Shown here: piece after piece, positions 25,107 through 37,033 of the stretch
Layout: each line of letters opens with the position of its first letter
How positions within the stretch are numbered: the first letter of the stretch is position 1
Assembly: GCA_016584495.1 (NCBI GenBank)
Contig: WAID01000012.1
Span: forward strand, 620,001 to 684,000
Direction: 5' to 3'
Length of the DNA stretch: 64,000 nt
Origin: Celoporthe dispersa
Taxonomy: Eukaryota > Ascomycota > Sordariomycetes > Diaporthales > Cryphonectriaceae
Made by a program: the position numbers and the translations under genes
Notes under the pieces: generated by a model
The model's database searches: none
What the model was told of the DNA's origin: nothing
The model's input: only the letters and a program-made list of their open reading frames with translations

Positions 25107-25876
25107 CCTGGTAGGTAGGTTTTGTTGTGTGGCTGGACTGGATGGGTTTGTTTGATAGCTTTGATGTTGTGAATTTTTCTGTATAGGGGGGTTTTTTTTG
25201 TTTCCAGAGAAAAAGAAGAAGGAAATATCAGCCTGTTTATTGGTAGAGAGATTCACTGTGCTGCTTCTGGTGTGGTTTCCGGCCCAGAGCTGCCTCTCCT
25301 ATCATACAACACGATGCAGAGCAGTAGGAAAGAAAAACAAGATAATGTGGGATGTAAAAAAGGAAGGCAAGGAAAGAGAAAAAAAGACCTTCAATCCAGC
25401 AAATAAATGACATGCATCCCCCAGAACCCTTTTCCGGTGGCGGTCTGCCCGAGATGGACAAAGACGCACTCACCTCTACTTATTGTCTGCGCCGTCGGGT
25501 TCATTGATGAGACAAGTCCTTCTGTAGGCATTGACCACAAAGCAGCGCCTAGATCCGGAGAGAATGAGAGGAAGAGAAAGAGAGAGAAGAAAAAAAAAAA
25601 AAGAAGAGGAAAACCATTAGCCAACAGGCGCTATTATAGAATTTGGTTTGCTCTTGTTAAGCAATGGCACTTACACACACCCAGGGTACCTGCTTCTCTC
25701 GACCGACATAAAACGATACTCACATCGTTCACAACCAAAAGCACATCAGGATCAACAACATTTCATTTCACACAGGATGTTAAACTCCTACCTCCAGAGA
25801 AGAACATCCTGTCCACCGCGCAGTGAGAAAAGAAGGAAAAGAATGTAATAAGAAAGACACCATAGAAAAAAAAGGG
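25107..25876. other. Intergenic region with minus-strand splice signals
   Basis: The stretch between two minus-strand genes has a good minus-strand donor (GTAAGT at 25674), an acceptor (CTAG ending at 25549) and a second donor (GTGAGT at 25473), which would define a 75-base exon at 25548-25474. That exon is open in one frame, but I cannot join it to a start or a family. It may be the spliced 5' leader of the duplicated-domain gene or a separate small gene. Confidence 0.4.
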
Positions 25877-26766
25877 TCAAACCTCCTTCCCCTCTGCCCT
25901 TTCCCTCTTGTTCCTCCAGATATCGCCCACCAGACTCCTCGCACGGGCGTTGACCTCGTTCTCAGACCCATCAGTCCACAATTCCGTCACATGACTGCCA
26001 TTAGGGACCTGGTCAATATACCCAAACATGATGCCCGCCTCCAACAACAGCTCCGTCTGCGTGCGGCGACACCGCGGCCGCCCCTTGGGACCCTGGACAC
26101 GGCCGGTGGTCAGCTTCTTCCTGCCGGCGGCAGATGGACCCCCGGCGACGCAAACCGTCCCCTCGCGTCCCGAGGCTGAGGCGGCAGGGCGCCAGCAGCC
26201 CGGAGCTGTGCTCTGAGGGCCGAGATGGTCGAGTCGCGCTGGGAAATCTGTGCACGGGCGCCGTTGAGATCGGCGGCGGAGGTCTGTGTCCCCTGGGTTG
26301 AGTATCTCGCTGCCGAGAGCGAGGGCGGTGGGAATAACCTCTTTAGCCTCGCCTTTGTGATAGGAGGCGTCAACCTCACAAGCGCTGTGGACCGCGCGGT
26401 GGTGAAGTGACTGGTCGCTGGACTATCGACGGCAGGGCCCCCGCTGCTCCAGAGACCCCCGCCAGGAGCAGGCTCCTTCGAAGAACCTGCTGCCGACGAC
26501 AGCTGGGAGGTATCTGCATCATATTCAGCATCAGGACTACCAAGCTCACCCAACACTGTCGTCTGTGAGATAGGAGAAGGCCCGACAGAATAACGGGCGG
26601 ACAGCGTATCGCCCCGGATGGGAGGCAAGACGGAGGAAGCAGAAGAGGGGTGTTTCTCGGTGATGTACTGATCTAGCCCCGGGGCGTGTCTGCCAATTTG
26701 TTGTTGGAGTCGGGATGTCCATTTAGCCGCACCGAGGCCAGCTCTTGGGTGTGGTAGGGAAGACAT
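25877..26766 (-). CDS. Orphan protein with basic AT-hook-like patch
   Basis: About 296 residues if one base is added at the C5 run 26139-26143 (G5 on the coding strand). Before the site the frame reads through a serine- and proline-rich region and a helix ending SALRAQLRAAG, and would stop 20 residues later. The corrected frame continues as GRFASPGGPSAAGRKK, then a basic GRVQGPKGRPRCRR patch, then a hydrophobic ELLLEAGIMFGYI and a charged helical tail with WTDGSENEVNARARS, ending at TGA 25879-25877. The basic GRP-type patch resembles an AT-hook, which suggests, but does not prove, DNA binding. Residues 1-200 look disordered apart from the helix. I do not recognise the family. The ATG at 26766 is the first in frame; an upstream GTG is not a fungal start. 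Confidence 0.6.
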
Positions 26767-28196
26767 GGGTTTGTGTTTTAAAAGAAAGAGATCTTGTATC
26801 ACGAACAGGAAATCATAACAATGCGAAAGTCAATCTGCTGCGTTGAGGCAAGCCAATGACGATTTATTCTCGACGCCGAGGCCAGGGCCAAGGTCGACGG
26901 ACTTGCATATATACCGATCTGATACGATACACAAGGCAGCTTGGAGGCTCTCCCTGCCTGGGGACAACAACCACAAGAGCAACAACAAGGCTTTGTCTCC
27001 ATTCATGATGCCCGACGCGGTCGATATAGAATAAGAGGGATCGTCAAAGACAGCAGGCAGGAAGAGGAGAAAGGAGAAGACGAGACAGGAAGCGAGGGCC
27101 CTGCCATGAACCAAGTCATTGTCTGAAACAAAGCGAGAGAGAAACAAGAGCAGACCAATATGCTGCGCCTGAGCAGCACTGGTAAGACATACACTCGTAT
27201 CCCTACCTCTCGTATCCCTACCTGAGGTTCATACATGGCATTCAACAATAACAGATAGATGCCCAGCACCTCTGGTCATCTGTCCGTCTCATGGCTCAGT
27301 CAGAGTCAAACGTGTGAGGTGGACAATCGTGCAGATGGTACTGTGGCGACCGGAGCCCACCCGGTCCAGGCCAAGATGCCGCTGCTGCTCAGAGTGGTCC
27401 ACCTCCCAGGGTGCGTTTTGTGTCTGGGTAGCCAGCGGTGATCCATCCAGTCGGTCCCTCCTGGGGATTACACCGAATGCTGTGTCACCCGACAATCTCA
27501 CCAATGGCGGGGTCCGAAGCTCAATAGTGTCGAAATGTGCAGCGTGCCGGTCTCAGCTTAGAGCCACTCCACTGCCAACAGTGTCATTTCGGGGCCAGGG
27601 TACACATCCCGCGCCGGCGCCCTGCCGCAGTCAGATTCGTGGGCGCGAGGCGCCACATACTCCCTTCAATTCCGTGACCACCCCTAGAGACGAAAAGACC
27701 TCGTATCAGTAAGAGGAGCGCATGTGCAGTACATTGGGGGTCACCTGTTACTAGCCGCTGCGAGGCTTGCCAAACGTGCGCGCGACTTTTTGGTTCTTTG
27801 TCTCCCTTGCTCCGTCGGGTCCTTTGTGTGCAGTTGTCTCAGATTTTTTTTGATCATCTGGCGAAAGTGCGGGACCAGCTTGGAAACGAACAGGCGCAGA
27901 CAGGCCGTCGTAACCACGACCACAGATTTTCTTGTTTTTTCTCTTTTTTTCTTTCTGCAATCTGCATACGTAGGAATGTTGGCAGTCATCGCTAGATTGA
28001 ATTTGTCGTCAAGTTGGCATGTTTCGTAGTTATTGAGAGCGTGATACGGCAAGTCAGGTTGATCAAAGTCGACTAGAGGGGTTCGTCTTCTTTTTTTCTT
28101 CTTTGTCTTTTTCTCCCTCCCCCTTGTTCCTTTTCTTTTTCTCTTCTTTTCTTAGATGGCTGCACCTTGGTGCGCTTGTGCTGTTCAGGTTGTCAT
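26767..28196. other. Intergenic region, no supported gene
   Basis: Mixed-composition DNA with T-rich tracts near 27.85-27.96 kb and 28.09-28.15 kb. Short open frames on both strands show no domain, no codon bias and no exon chain. It contains the upstream region of the orphan gene starting at 26766. Confidence 0.6.
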
Positions 28197-28523
28197 TCAT
28201 TCGAGAGGGGGCACAGTGGTTGTCAGGAGAGTTCTGTTGAGCTCCGAGTCAAGTTTGGGCGCTATCTGTTGGACGTCCACCTCTCCCAGAAATTTCGATA
28301 CAGAGTTCGCGATGTCGTTCCCCGTCTCAAGTGCTGAAATGGTTCCAAGCAAAGGCTGGGCGGGGAAAAGGACGAAAGACTGAAGATCGTACAGGTGCAG
28401 CAGCAGAGCAAGGAAATTCTGGGTGCAGTTCTGGTGCTGCTGGTGAGGTATGAGGTGCAAGGTAGATATCTCTGAGGGCTCCTCGCCGATCCGAGCCGGG
28501 GACGAGCGGCTGCCGCAAGCCAC
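28197..28523 (-). other. Possible terminal exon of an unrecognised minus-strand gene
   Basis: An open frame whose last 90 or so residues read like folded protein: a leucine-rich helix (FLALLLHLYDLQ), a second helix around SVSKFLGEVDV and a charged end before TGA at 28199-28197. It lies downstream of, and in the same direction as, the RRM/RGG gene. A possible first exon starting with ATG at 28632 has a GTGAGA donor, but its phase does not match this frame, so the gene model fails as it stands. No family is recognised. Coincidence is quite possible. Confidence 0.25.
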
Positions 28524-28898
28524 AGAAATTCGCGTCGTATTCGCAAGAGAGAAGAAAAAAAATTAATAGACCAAGACGAGGCCCATGTCGTCTCACCGCG
28601 CGAAGAGGCAGGCAATTAAAGTGAATCTCCATTGCAGAGATGTGACAGTAGCAGGCCCAGTCGCGCAGTGCCTAACTAAAGGAGGGGTTTGTGCCGATTG
28701 ACTCCATGTCCGCAAACTTTTTTTCGATTTCCGACCAGATCCCATTCCCATAATCGACCGAAAAGAAGACCGAATCCCGATGAAACTTACAAAAACCGCA
28801 GTCGAGGCGAAGGACCTACCACGTTACGCCTTTTTTTTTCTTTGTTGGCAGGTTCGGAGGAGCTCAGAGGTCGCCGGCTCAACGGCCACCTAGAGAGT

Positions 28899-30179
28899 TC
28901 AGTCACGACCATAACGGGGGTAAGAGTCACGCATACCACCGTAGGAGTCCCCACGACCATCGGAGCGAGACGCGCCATCGCCGTAGCCACCAGCGGGAGG
29001 AGGGCCGTCACGCGGGGCACGGTCGCCGCCGCGATCGTAGCGGTCGAAGCCGCCAGCACCGCCGCCGCCACGAGAGCCACCGTAGCGGTCATCACGGCCA
29101 CCAGCGTACCGGTCGATGCCGCCACGGTCGTCGTAATCACGGCCGCCACCGCGACGGTCCTCACGGAAGCCGCCACGATCGTAGGCACGATCGCCGCCGC
29201 CGCCGCCGCCGCCGCCGTAACCACGGTCGTAGTCATCATAGCCTCGGTCACCGCCGTATCCGCGGGAGCGGTCGTCGTAGCGGTCGCGGTAACGGTCACG
29301 GTAGCGGTCGCCACCACGAGGACCGCCGTAGCCACCGCCGAACCCACCGCCGCGGCGGCGATCATCGCCGTAGCGGTCGCCGCCAAATCGACCACGAGGC
29401 TCTTCTGATCAATGAGCATTAGCGGCAGGTCAGGCAAGCAGGAGGTAGGGGCGAACTTACTAGGAGGGCCAAAGTATTTGCCAGGAGTCGGGGTGCGGGG
29501 TCGAGCACGCCGGGCCTTCTCAATAGAAAGGGTGCGTCCCTCAAACTCCTTACCCTGCAGACCCTCCTTGGCAGCATCAGCCTCGTCAGAGGTGACCATC
29601 TTGACGAAGCCGAAACCTCGAGACTCCTTGGTGTGGGGGTCGCGCATGATCTGGCACTTCTCGACGGTACCGTACTTGGTGAACAGACGAGTGACCTCAT
29701 CCTCGGTCAGGCGAGGGTGGATGCCGGTCACGAAGAGGTTAGAGCCAGGGTTGACAGCGCCGTCGTCGTCACGCTCGCGATCCTCGGTCTTGGCAGGAGC
29801 GCTGCAGGGAGGGGAAGAAGAAGGGGAAAAAACGCGTCAGCTAGTGATCAGACGAAGAAGGATAAGCAAGAAGGGAGAGGGTGCCGGATCAGAAGCTTAC
29901 CGCTCGTTGCCGGGCGAGGCGGAGCGACGGCGACCGGTGTCATTGCCGGCTTCGCTGCGAGGAGACGCGCTGCGGTTGTCGCGGTCGTAACGGGGAGCCT
30001 CGTCTGGACAGATGTAAAGTCAGCATCGCACAACCGTTGCTGCATCGTCGGGTGCGCGTCCCTAGACGGCCGCCTCGAGTACGTCGAGGTGCGGGCCGCA
30101 GAGACACGAGCCAGGGTGAAAGCGTACCATCGAAGCGGTCACCGCCAGGGTTCTCGTAGTCCATAGCTGTAGTGGCCAT
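28899..30179 (-). CDS. Transformer-2-like RRM/RGG RNA-binding protein
   Basis: Predicted 333-residue nuclear RNA-binding protein from four exons: 30179-30128, 30003-29901, 29801-29461 and 29404-28899. An arginine/serine-rich N-terminus (RRRSASPG near residue 45) precedes a single RRM at about residues 73-150, with RNP2 LFVTGI (74-79) and RNP1 RGFGFVKM (113-120). The KARRARPRTPTPGKY linker after the RRM is characteristic of the Tra2-like group. The rest, from about residue 166, is glycine-, arginine-, aspartate- and tyrosine-rich with many RGG, GGYGG and DRY units, expected to be disordered and a methylation or phase-separation substrate. Family members bind pre-mRNA and influence splicing. 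All introns are GT-AG with usable branch sites. The antisense frame through the Gly-rich exon is long but is only a shadow. Confidence 0.92.
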
Positions 30180-31521
30180 CTTGCGCGAGTGATTGATCTG
30201 ATGGAAGTTATGAGGGAGTGGTTGTATTGACGACGATGATGAGAAAAAAATGTGTATCCGAGTCTGGTCGCGCAAGGCTGCTCTGGTAGAAAGCAGGGCG
30301 GCGCGCACGAGAGAGAGAGAAAGAGAGGTGACAAAGGCGGGAGTGGGTTGGTGTTTGGGGGAGAAATGAAGAAAAAATAGAAAAGGGTATCGTTTGAGAG
30401 GCGTAAGCCGAGAGGGCTGGCTGTCTGACGAAGACAGTGATGAGGGACTGAATCACCAGATTCCTGCCTTCTTCCACACCACAAGAGAGAGTGAGCGGTA
30501 GGGAGAAGAGTGCAACAACAAGAAGAGCTAAGAGTTGCCCTGTTCAAGACGGACGAGGCGTGTGGAATGGATGGACGGACCTCTCTGGTCTTTCTCTGGG
30601 GGTGCGGGTGTTGGGAGGGAAGACACGGGAGGAAAGAGAGTCAGCAAGCAAAAAGCAGAGAAGTGGAAATTTCAGCAGGAACGAGAATGGCAAAGGGAGG
30701 CACCAATGGTGGTCTGTGCAGCTAGTGCTGCCTCCCCGTCAACCAATGAGGGTGAATGGCTGACGCCCTAGCGGGTCACCAGGCCCTTGAGGCCCCCTCA
30801 TCCCTGTGGCCCTCTTGGCCCCGAGGCCCCCCCTGTCACCCGTGTTCCTTTTGCCCCCAAAGTCCGCCCCAACATTCAAAGCCTCAGAATTGCAGATTTC
30901 AGAATCTCCCTTCCCTCCCTCCACTGCAAACAGGTGGAGCCCCTTCTGCAGCTACCAAGAACCTGTGATCCACAGTCCCCAGATCTAGGGCGAGCCTGTC
31001 ACTGGCGACTGGCCATTAAAAGCTGGTGGCAGCTGTAGGGCCTGAGCTCCCCCCCTGTCATGCCTGTCGTGATATGACGTTACTCTACAGAAGATCCTAC
31101 CGCAGCTTTGTGTGTCACCGTGTAATATCCCATGTAATTAAATCCAAATCAGATTGAATGGTCATCAGGCCTGGGCAGTGATAAGCCTCAGAAAAAGGCT
31201 GTTACGCTATCCTTTCGTTCAGCCTCAGATCCGGATATCAGTGGGACCAGAGTTTCCATCCAGGAGGTAGGATACGTGCGTCATGGCCGGCATGTCTGCG
31301 TATGTAGGCTCCAAGGATGCGAGGGCTTTCATTTGGAGGCGAGAAAGGGTTTGCTGCTGCTGCTGCTGCTGCTGCTGTGATGTCTACTGTCAAAGAAATT
31401 CTAAACAGGCCGGGCGGGCAGCTGCTCAAGCCTTCCGACTTGGCCCCCAACACCACCCCCACCCCGACCCCCCCTTTTTTTCTCCCGGTTCTTTTTCTCA
31501 CAGACGTGGGATGATCTGTCA
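30180..31521. other. Intergenic region between divergent or tandem minus genes
   Basis: Holds the promoter of the RRM/RGG gene (CT/GA-rich at 30.2-30.5 kb) and the 3' flank of glutaminase A. A CTG repeat lies at about 31352-31378. No gene is supported; the short plus-strand proline-rich frames at 30.7-31.0 kb have no domain. Confidence 0.6.
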
Positions 31522-34287
31522 CTACAGCTCCATCTCCGCCATCTTGCTCAGCCCGTAGGCCTTCTCATCCTCCACCAGCGCCTCGACATCCAGCTCTGCA
31601 GCCTCCGCGGCGTCGAGGAAGCTCAGCGCCTCGGCAGCCTGGCCGCCACACGCCCTCTCTAGCGCGAGAAACGCAAAGTGGCCGCCCACGACGGGCCTAG
31701 CCCTGAAGCCCAGACCGTCAGGGTAGCCGCCTGTCCCCTCGGTATCGTACAGGTCCGTGAACGGGTTGTCTGTTGCGCGTGGTCCGTCAGCACGATCCAC
31801 CCCTCCACCTTTCCGTACATACACACATAGACACACACACACAATAGGTCAGGCAGGAGATCTGGGGGTGAGGCTTACCTGTTGTCGTCTCGTTCAGCCA
31901 CTTGGCCACCAGCGTCAGGATCTCTGTCCGCGTCTGCTTACTCGCGACGGCAGCCGCGAAGAACTCCCAGTCGCTCTTGGTGTACAGGTGCCGGCTGTCC
32001 AGGGGCAGGCCGTACTTCTGCATCACGTTGTAGTACCAGTCGCTCGCCAGCTTGTAGACGTAGTCAGGAACAAATGTCGAGCCCTTCTTGGAGCCGGTCT
32101 GGTCCTTGATGGGCGACTGCCCCGACTGTCGCCACCCGGCAGGCTGTAGCGTCTCCTGGCTGGTGTCGGTCGCGGACCCGTCTGGCAGGTGGAAGCAGAG
32201 GAGCGAGTCGGCGTAGAGGTTGTAGATGGTCGTCCAGGCACCGTACCATTCATACGAGAGCTTGGGGAACAGCTTGTCCCTAGAGAGCCCGAGACCCTGC
32301 CACTTGTCGATGTAGTCGTCGGCGATGTCGCGGTAGTACTTGGCGTCCCTGGTCTCGCCAAGGATGTCTGAGATCTCGCTCATGGCCCGGATTCCGATGA
32401 TGCCCTTGAGCGCCAGGTTGGTCTGCAGCCGCAGCCACCCGGCAAAGTCATCCGTCGACAGCTGGTTCTTGGGCTCCAGGGCATCCTCGATGAGGTAGAC
32501 GGTCCACTGCTTCCACAGCTTGTATGACCTCCTGATCCACTTCTGGGCCTGCTTGAGGTCGGTCGTGCCCACGTCCTCCTGGCCGAACCCCCACGCCCGG
32601 TCGATGCCGTTCTCGTCCACTATCGATGTCGCCTGGACCTTGAGGGGGCTGTCTGTGCTGTCCCCGGGCGGGGTGGTCAGGAAGGCGGGCTGCGTGTCAT
32701 ACTTGTAAGCATTGACCAGGGCGAGGCCCATGATCAGCATGTTGCCGCACTCCTCCAGGGGCATGTACTCGTCATTACCATCGCTGTGGCCGGTGGCGTT
32801 GGGGAAGTGGTAGCCGAGGTCGTGCATGCTGTACTTGTTGGGGTACTGGCCGCTTCCCATGTGCTCGAGGAGGGGCTCCAGGAGATAGGCCAGCCAGCGA
32901 GGGTTGGTGTAGAGGAAGAAGGGAAAGGACGGGAAGATGACGTCCACCGTTTGGAAGTTCCCGTTGGACGAGATCTCCTTGAGGAACAGGATCGGGTTGT
33001 CAGGGGTTCCCGAGAACTGCGTGGCGCCGAGCACCTGGCGTGCGGACAGGGCTGCGATGTCCCGATAGTCGGACGACCCCGAGGCGTACGCGTCGACGTC
33101 GAGCTGCCTCGAGTAGTTGCCCGCCAGGGCGTTCGCCTGCGCGAAGTCTGAGTAGTGATACCTGATCATCTCCTGGTCCGTGGGGAAGTAGGTCGCCCAG
33201 AACGGCCGCATGAAGGTGAGTCCCCTCGCCGACGCAAATTGGACCACGGGATCCTGCGCCAGGGCGAACGTAAACATGACACTGTCGGTCTTGACGTCGG
33301 TCTTGCCCTGCCGGGAGCGTCCGTCCTCGTCGACAGACCTGCCCGAGGGACCCAGCTTGAACGCCTTGGAGAAGGCAAAGACAGGCTCCTCGTCCATGAT
33401 CTTGCGGAAGTTGCCGTCAATGTTATTTCTCAGCCGGCCCTCCGAGGAGAACTGCTTTCGCAGGACAGCAGAGATGCCGCTCTCGTGCTGGACATGCTGA
33501 GGGGCCGAGAAGTAGAGGGTCCCCCACTCGGCACGATCAGCAAACTCTGTGAGCAGCTGCTGGGTCCGGCGTTGTATCCTCCACGACTTGATCCCGGCAC
33601 CTGCTGGGGAGCCGGCCCTGGGCCCTGCGTCCTCGAGGCTCCATTCTATATCGTTGTTTCGATTCCCGGTGACCCACTCCCCATTCACATCGATGTAGAG
33701 GTTGACGTCGAAGGAGCCCTCTACATAGACTGTCAGGTACGAGGCCGGCAGTGACTGTCTCAGGGTCGAGGTCGGCGTGATGGGAGACAGGAACGACAGC
33801 GTCAGCATCAGAGGCAGGGACGCGTTGGGGGGTGAGATCGAGTAGGTGAGGTTCGTGACGGAGGCGTCAAAGGTGGCACCGAGGTATTCCGGGAAGGCGA
33901 CTTTGAAGCCGTGGGAGCCTCCCAGGGAGTCTTGTGGGCGGCCGAGCAGCGGATAGACGTAGCCAGCGTCTGGCACCGAGGCCATGATCGAGAAACCGAT
34001 CTAGACGGGGTATGTTCGTCAGCACCGCCGGCAGTTCGCACCCGGAACCTCTTGATGCTGCCCTGTCCCCCCTACTGCGGGTCCTTGTGCTCGGATGCAA
34101 ACTCCTCGGAAAGACTTACGTGGTTTCCCGTCCAGAAGATGGGCCACTCCTCCCACGGCGCATGACGAGAGCGGAGCCAGGTGCTCAGGTAGGGATTCCG
34201 CACGATCAACGGCAAGACAGGAGGGGTGAGAGTCGAGGCGCTGGCGAGAGCGGCCGCAGCGGCTCCGACCAAGAAGCTCAACCGCAT
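31522..34287 (-). CDS. gtaA: Secreted glutaminase A (DUF4965/DUF1793 family)
   Basis: Predicted 845-residue extracellular enzyme converting glutamine to glutamate and ammonia. Three exons: 34287-34120, 34000-31879 and 31769-31522; both introns have CTGAC branches and the second carries a GT microsatellite. The ATG at 34287 opens a classic signal peptide (RLSFLVGAAAAALASA). The NPYLSTWLRS and WPIFWTG segments after it are hallmarks of the family's N-terminal (DUF5127-like) domain. The large middle exon covers DUF4965, with KYSMHDLGYHFPNATGH followed by EECGNMLIM, and the DUF1793 helical region (WAYLL..., KGIIGIRAMSEI, SYEWYGAWTTIYN). Length agrees with longer fungal members. An upstream in-frame TTG at 34299 was not taken as a start. 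Divergent from the SDR gene; possible nitrogen control is not visible in the sequence. Confidence 0.93.
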
Positions 34288-37033
34288 GCTGGGCAGCAAT
34301 CACCGGGTGGCACTCGGGAGCAGAAGTTGTCGCAGGTAGTCAGGCATGCAGCGAGCATACGGGAAGTCTCAATGGTAGAGACAGGAGGCGGCCCAGGGAA
34401 TGTGGGCAGGTTGGTCTTCGACGAGCCTGCGCCGAGAAGGTGGAGGCAGCACTACAATCGCAACAAGGACGGGCGTATACACAGCGAGGCAAAGCAACGA
34501 AGGGGATATACCAGTACGAACACACACACTGGAGCAGAGGGGAGGGAAGAAGAAGAGGGGAAGGGGGGTTGAGCAAGGTGAGAGAACCTTGGAGGAGAGA
34601 GAAGAAGGATTTGGCTTTGGGGCAGCTGACCGAGGTGTACCCCAGTGGTACCTTGATCGTATCGTGTAGATGTGTACAATGGCTGGAGGTGCACTTGTAC
34701 TGTGTAAGTAGCCCTAGTCCGCACCAAGGTAAGCCCCTGAGTCTTGGTCACGTCAGAGCTCCAGCTGTAACAATACGGGGGAAAAGCTGGGGCAATTGGG
34801 GCAGTTGGCGCACTGAAAGGCAGGCGATGACGTTGAGCTAGCTCGTCTCCATCAAGTACCTTCTGCCGTTTGTCACACACACAGTAGATACACGTTGCAG
34901 CCAACCCCTCCAAAAGGATGAGTGAGCTGTCATCGACCTGGCCAGAACAAGAAGAAAGAAAGAAAGGCTCCTCCATTTCCTCAACCTGATGGCTTGTTCG
35001 CGCAACCTCTCATCCAACAGAGTATGGTCTGGTCACGAGCACCTCTACATACTAGTAAGAGCACACACACACACACACACCACACCAGAACCGGACAGAG
35101 CAGATGCGGGCAAAGAGTCAAAACGCAATGCAGCAGCCCCTCTACATAGTACACCCGTTACCACGGCACCACCCCCTCCCTCCAATGGTTCTCTTCTCCA
35201 CCCTGCTGGGCCTGGCCAGAGCTAAAGCAAGCCAGGTTGTGGGGACCCGCTACATCCGACCTGGGCGAAACCGTTGTTCCCGCCCGAGAGAAAAGGGCCC
35301 ACTGGAGAGGAGCGGGCACAGAGAGTGGTGAAATCTGGGGAAGTCGACAAGGATACTTGGCTTGGTCTGTCTTACTGTACCAGCTTGCTGTGTATACTAT
35401 GTATGCCCGGCCAATCTGGGATGCAGGTGAGGAGAACAAACCTGGCTCTGGGTGCCAGCTTGTGATCCACTCCGGATCACAGGTTCCCGCTGCTCTGCTT
35501 GGTGCGCGAGGCAGAGAGACCTCACCCACACACACAGCCAGGTCGTGGTTGGCCTCGTACGTCCAGGTGCAGCGCTGACTGTGGGCTGGGTGCTCGCTGG
35601 CCGGGCCTGTGGTCGCTTCGGCCCTAGTCTCGATCAGTCGAGCCTTTCCCCAGCAGAGGGTCGAGCCAGCGGGAGCATGTGACTGCGATGTGATATATGA
35701 GAGGATACCCAACTTTTGGCTCTCCTCCCCCATATCCACTCTGCCCGCCGGCTGCCGCAGACACCTCTCTGTCTAGGCTCTGCAGGTCACAGCAAGAGGA
35801 GAAGTCGTACGACATGAGCAGCCTCGCAGGTGTGATCACGGCTAGCTCCGGCCATCCGGAGACGGGCGTCGAACCGACAGAAGCCTTCTTATCTACCGGC
35901 CTGCATGTGCACGGGACAATGTTACTACGCCAGGCTGGGAACTTTCCAGGCTATTTGGGCCTCCTACGGAAAGGGTTCGAAGAGCCAGTGCAGCAGTGCA
36001 CAAAAGTCTCGGGTCATGTCCTGCCCCGGAGGGTTGCCTGCCGAGGCGGAGTGGCGAGACTTGCGGCCTCGGGACACCCAGACTCGTCGAGCTCTGGAGA
36101 TCGCCGCGATGGACACAGCCACGGTGCGTCATGGCTCAAGATCCTTTCTTTCTCTCCTCGCCTCTCCTCCCCGCCCCTCCTCCCCTCCCCCCTCTTTTTT
36201 TTTTATTTTTATTTTTGACTCTACCTTTTAACCGACGGTCATTAGGAAAACGTCTCACGAGGGATGTCCTCGATCCTCCCCAGGGAGCACAGCAACGATA
36301 TATCCCTCAACCACGGCCAGAGGATGCCGTCGAGTTATCCAGCGCTACTTGCCTTTTCAGCCGACGGGACTTTTCCAACAGCACAGTCGAATTGTTCTCC
36401 ACAAGCCCCCATCAATGGTGCAAAGCCAACCCACGATACCATGCAGCACTCATGCATTATTCATTGAGCGGCCTTCTTACTAGTAGTCGGGTAGGAAGAT
36501 ATCCGTTCCAATCAATATTTCCTAAAAGGCGCTGGTCCTTATGCAGGAGCACCTCTTGTCCGCAGCGGGCGCCGCAGAGTGTGATTAATGTAAGCGCGGG
36601 AAGGCTATCGGGGCACCCTGAGCTCCCCTCCCCCCCCCCCAATGCAGTGCACTGGATATGTGCCGCGGAACACCCGCCTGCCGGTAGACGCGGTTTTTGG
36701 AGGAGAGGAGGAGTGATAGATAGTCGCGCGGAGAGGAGGGAGCAGATTAAGATGTCTGAAAACAATGGTACCAGAGGTCCAGAGCTATAATTACATCTTG
36801 CCATCCTCGAGAGTAAGTTTTGGTCCTGGCCTCCTCAGTTGTCCCTCCCCCTCTCTCTTTCACACACACACACACACACAAGAACCTCCGGCTGTCAGCT
36901 TTTCTTCCCTCACCAGGGTCGGCTTTTCTACCTTGTTTCTACCTCTTTAGAAGCTGCTTCTTTTTCCTCCTCTTCCTCTCCACTCTTGCGGTCCACGCAA
37001 GTGTCTGTGTCACACCAGGGCAGCACACGAGCC
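34288..37033. other. Long intergenic region between divergent glutaminase and SDR genes
   Basis: About 2.7 kb that should hold both promoters. It includes an AC run near 35.06-35.08 kb, a T-rich tract at about 36.20-36.23 kb, and a CT-rich plus CA segment (about 36.84-36.99 kb) just before the SDR start. Open frames at 35.7-36.2 kb show no domain and were not accepted. Confidence 0.6.
36838..37000 (+). promoter_or_regulatory. CT-rich leader or promoter tract of the SDR gene
   Basis: A pyrimidine-rich stretch with a CA microsatellite ends about 30 bases before the SDR start codon. Such tracts are usual near transcription starts of filamentous fungal genes. The exact start site cannot be read from the sequence. 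Confidence 0.35.

Noticed and set aside
28689..29408. Long plus-strand frame of 239 codons, Ala/Thr/Val-rich
   Set aside because: It is the antisense of the Gly/Arg/Asp-rich exon of the RRM/RGG protein; its composition is the mirror of RGG codons.
34288..34299. Upstream start for glutaminase A
   Set aside because: The codon is TTG; the first ATG at 34287 already gives a complete signal peptide.
35697..36218. Plus-strand frame of 173 codons
   Set aside because: Protein-like for short stretches only, no domain, and ends in a translated T tract.
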